Origin: JALRAP01 sp046302815
Lineage (GTDB): Bacteria > Bacteroidota > Bacteroidia > AKYH767-A > OLB10
Reading direction: 5' to 3'
Assembly: GCA_046302815.1 (NCBI GenBank)
Contig: JBKCHO010000116.1
Location: forward strand, 1-7,759
DNA: 7,759 nt
This document shows positions 6,124 through 7,759 of this stretch, piece by piece. Position 1 is the stretch's first letter, and each line of letters begins with the position of its first letter. The notes beneath the pieces were generated by a model. The model was not told where the DNA came from. It worked only from the letters and a program-made list of their open reading frames with translations, and did not search any database. The translations under genes and the position numbers were made by a program.

Positions 6124-7759
6124 ATGTTGAGAAAACTCCTTGCCCTATCCCTTCTAGTATCCTTCGCCATTGTCGCTTGCAAAAAAGACGACGCGGAAGA
6201 GCCCGCACCGGCACCTCCACCCAGCAGCGATTTGTGGGGGCAAGGAGTGAGCGCCTCGGTTTACGGAACGGTAACCGATGAAAACGGTGCTGCGGTTGCA
6301 GGAGCCACGGTGAACGCAGGTGGCATCTCCGCCACTACCGATGCGCAAGGGGTGTTTCGTATCAACGACTTCAATGCTTTCCAGAATTTGGGTTATGTGA
6401 AAGTAGCCAAGCAAGGCTACTTCCCCGGCTCGCGCAGCTTCGTGCCGTTGAGCGGTGGCAACAGGGTGAACATACGATTGCTTTCCAACACCCTCGATGG
6501 CACAGTAAGCTCTTCGAGTGGCGCTACCATAAACGATGCAAACTCAGCGGTAGAGATAACCCTTCCCGCCAATGGCATCATCAAAAACAACGCACCCTAC
6601 AATGGCACGGTGCGGGTAGCCATTAGGCACATCGATACCCAGAGCGACAACTTCTCTGAGGAAATGCCGGGCAATTTGATAGGTGTACAACAAAACAACC
6701 AGAGTCGCGGATTGCAATCCTACGGCATGGTGGCGGCGGAGCTTACCGACAATGCCGGACAACCCCTGCAATTGGCGGCCAATCAAACAGCCACCGTCCG
6801 CTTCCCCATTGCTTCGCAACAATTGGCCACGGCACCAAATACCATTGACCTATGGTCGTTTGATGAGCAGAACGGATATTGGAAGCATGAGGGCACTGCC
6901 ACCAAGCAGGGCAGCGAATATGTGGCACAGGTGAGCCATTTCTCATTTTGGAACTGCGACATACCTGGCGACTGGAGTACCCTACAAGGCACCATTACCA
7001 ACACCAGTGGCCAGCCCATACCGGGCGCTACGGTAACCCTCAACAGCCAATCGAGCGGCACGGCATCGGACTACACCAATGCGCAAGGGCAATTCAGCGG
7101 CTGGGTGCCTGCAGGCCAAAGCTTCACTATGACCGTACAAGTATCATGCGGTGGTAACAACATTACGGTTCTTACCCAAAGCGTAGGACCCTATAGCACC
7201 AACACCACGCTCAATCCCATTGCGGTAACCGTACCAGGAGCTACGCAAGTAACCGGCACGCTGGTGTGCAATGGCAACCCGGTAACCAATGGCTATGTGC
7301 TTGCCAACGGACAAGTGCATTTTGCAAATGCGGCGGGCCAGTTCTCATTCTCGACCTGCGGCAGCGGAGTCATGCTTTCCCCGTATGGTACCAACCCTTT
7401 CACGGCTGGATCGCCTGTGCAGATACCTGCCAATGGAAATGTGGGCAATGTGACGGTTTGCAGTGGCGGAGGAGGAACTGGCACGGTAACGGACATCGAC
7501 GGCAACACCTATAATACGGTACAGATAGGCACGCAGGAATGGCTGCAGGAGAACCTGAAAACCACCAAGTACAAAAATGGTGATGCGATACCCACAGGTT
7601 TGAACAACACCCAATGGCAAAGCACCACCCAAGGTGCATGGGCTTATTACAACGACAGCAGCCAGTACAACAACCCATACGGCAAGCTGTACAACTGGTA
7701 TGCAGTGGCAGACCCCAGGGGTGTATGCCCAACTGGTTGGCATGTGCCTACCCACAGAG
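6124..7759 (+). CDS. Surface lipoprotein with carboxypeptidase-regulatory-like repeats and a FISUMP domain (3' end outside window)
   Basis: Open frame from ATG 6124 to the right edge, 545 codons so far, no stop. A type II signal peptide precedes lipobox IVAC (Cys19). The mature start Cys-Lys-Lys-Asp-Asp-Ala-Glu-Glu resembles the Bacteroidota lipoprotein export signal that sends lipoproteins to the cell surface. After a Pro/Ala-rich linker (25-33), residues 46-119 form a carboxypeptidase-regulatory-like beta sandwich (YGTVTDENGAAVAGATV, TTDAQGVFRI). Residues 128-279 (AVEITLPANGI, DLWSFDEQNGYWKHEG, VSHFSFWNCD) resemble a ZU5/CILP-like region; that name is tentative. A second regulatory-like repeat spans 287-365 and a degenerate third about 376-446, containing C382, C412 and C446. 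After a Gly-rich linker (448-453), 455-545 matches FISUMP (GNTYNTVQIGTQEWL, YGKLYNWYAV, GVCPTGWHVP) and is cut off. Likely role: surface binding or adhesion; ligand unknown. The gene is GC-rich with many C-ending codons compared with its neighbours. Confidence 0.9.
   Translation, partial: MLRKLLALSLLVSFAIVACKKDDAEEPAPAPPPSSDLWGQGVSASVYGTVTDENGAAVAGATVNAGGISATTDAQGVFRINDFNAFQNLGYVKVAKQGYFPGSRSFVPLSGGNRVNIRLLSNTLDGTVSSSSGATINDANSAVEITLPANGIIKNNAPYNGTVRVAIRHIDTQSDNFSEEMPGNLIGVQQNNQSRGLQSYGMVAAELTDNAGQPLQLAANQTATVRFPIASQQLATAPNTIDLWSFDEQNGYWKHEGTATKQGSEYVAQVSHFSFWNCDIPGDWSTLQGTITNTSGQPIPGATVTLNSQSSGTASDYTNAQGQFSGWVPAGQSFTMTVQVSCGGNNITVLTQSVGPYSTNTTLNPIAVTVPGATQVTGTLVCNGNPVTNGYVLANGQVHFANAAGQFSFSTCGSGVMLSPYGTNPFTAGSPVQIPANGNVGNVTVCSGGGGTGTVTDIDGNTYNTVQIGTQEWLQENLKTTKYKNGDAIPTGLNNTQWQSTTQGAWAYYNDSSQYNNPYGKLYNWYAVADPRGVCPTGWHVPTHR

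Noticed and set aside
6154..7755. Many minus-strand and alternate-frame open frames of 67-136 codons across the lipoprotein gene
   Set aside because: They are shadows of a GC-rich coding frame. The plus frame from 6124 has a signal peptide, recognisable domains and no stop through the edge.

Overview
The window looks like chromosomal DNA from a Bacteroidota bacterium, most likely of the Flavobacteriales kind. The signs are TAnnTTTG-type -7 promoter elements, no clear Shine-Dalgarno sequences, DUF4286 and DUF1571 proteins beside rsmA, and a lipoprotein with a Cys-Lys-Lys-Asp-Asp export signal and a FISUMP-type C-terminus. Seven protein genes are supported. No tRNA, rRNA, insertion sequence or CRISPR array was seen.

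Layout: positions 1-78 hold the 3' flank and intrinsic terminator of a gene lying to the left. nhaA (140-1447, +) encodes a Na+/H+ antiporter. It converges on, and overlaps by 17 bp, a minus-strand operon of mgtE (Mg2+ channel/transporter) and a D-2-hydroxyacid dehydrogenase, joined by an ATGA overlap. Right of mgtE is a 266-bp gap, then a second minus-strand operon: DUF4286 protein, DUF1571/LysM protein, rsmA. A 158-bp intergenic region separates this operon from a divergent plus-strand gene for a large, probably surface-exposed, multidomain lipoprotein that runs off the right edge.

The most notable element is in the 266-bp gap before mgtE. Read on the minus strand, it carries the conserved core of the M-box (ykoK) Mg2+ riboswitch: the GUUAGGUGAGG, GCUGCUGCCC, AAAUGUC and GACGCCAAUGGGU blocks in order. 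The peripheral helices are kept by compensatory changes relative to the Bacillus subtilis mgtE leader as I remember it. A good promoter (TTG, 21 bp, TACCTTTG) overlaps the rsmA stop codon and would start transcription a few bases before the aptamer. No U-rich terminator follows the aptamer. Instead, a segment near the mgtE start can pair either with the 5' strand of aptamer helix P1 or within a hairpin ending 6 nt before the AUG. This suggests translational control, with high Mg2+ turning off mgtE and, through the ATGA coupling, the dehydrogenase.

Three genes (DUF4286, DUF1571, rsmA) can be extended to upstream TTG codons, but internal ATG starts are preferred. The two inner junctions share the same TTTGAACATG sequence, in which the TGA stop lies 2 nt before the next ATG.
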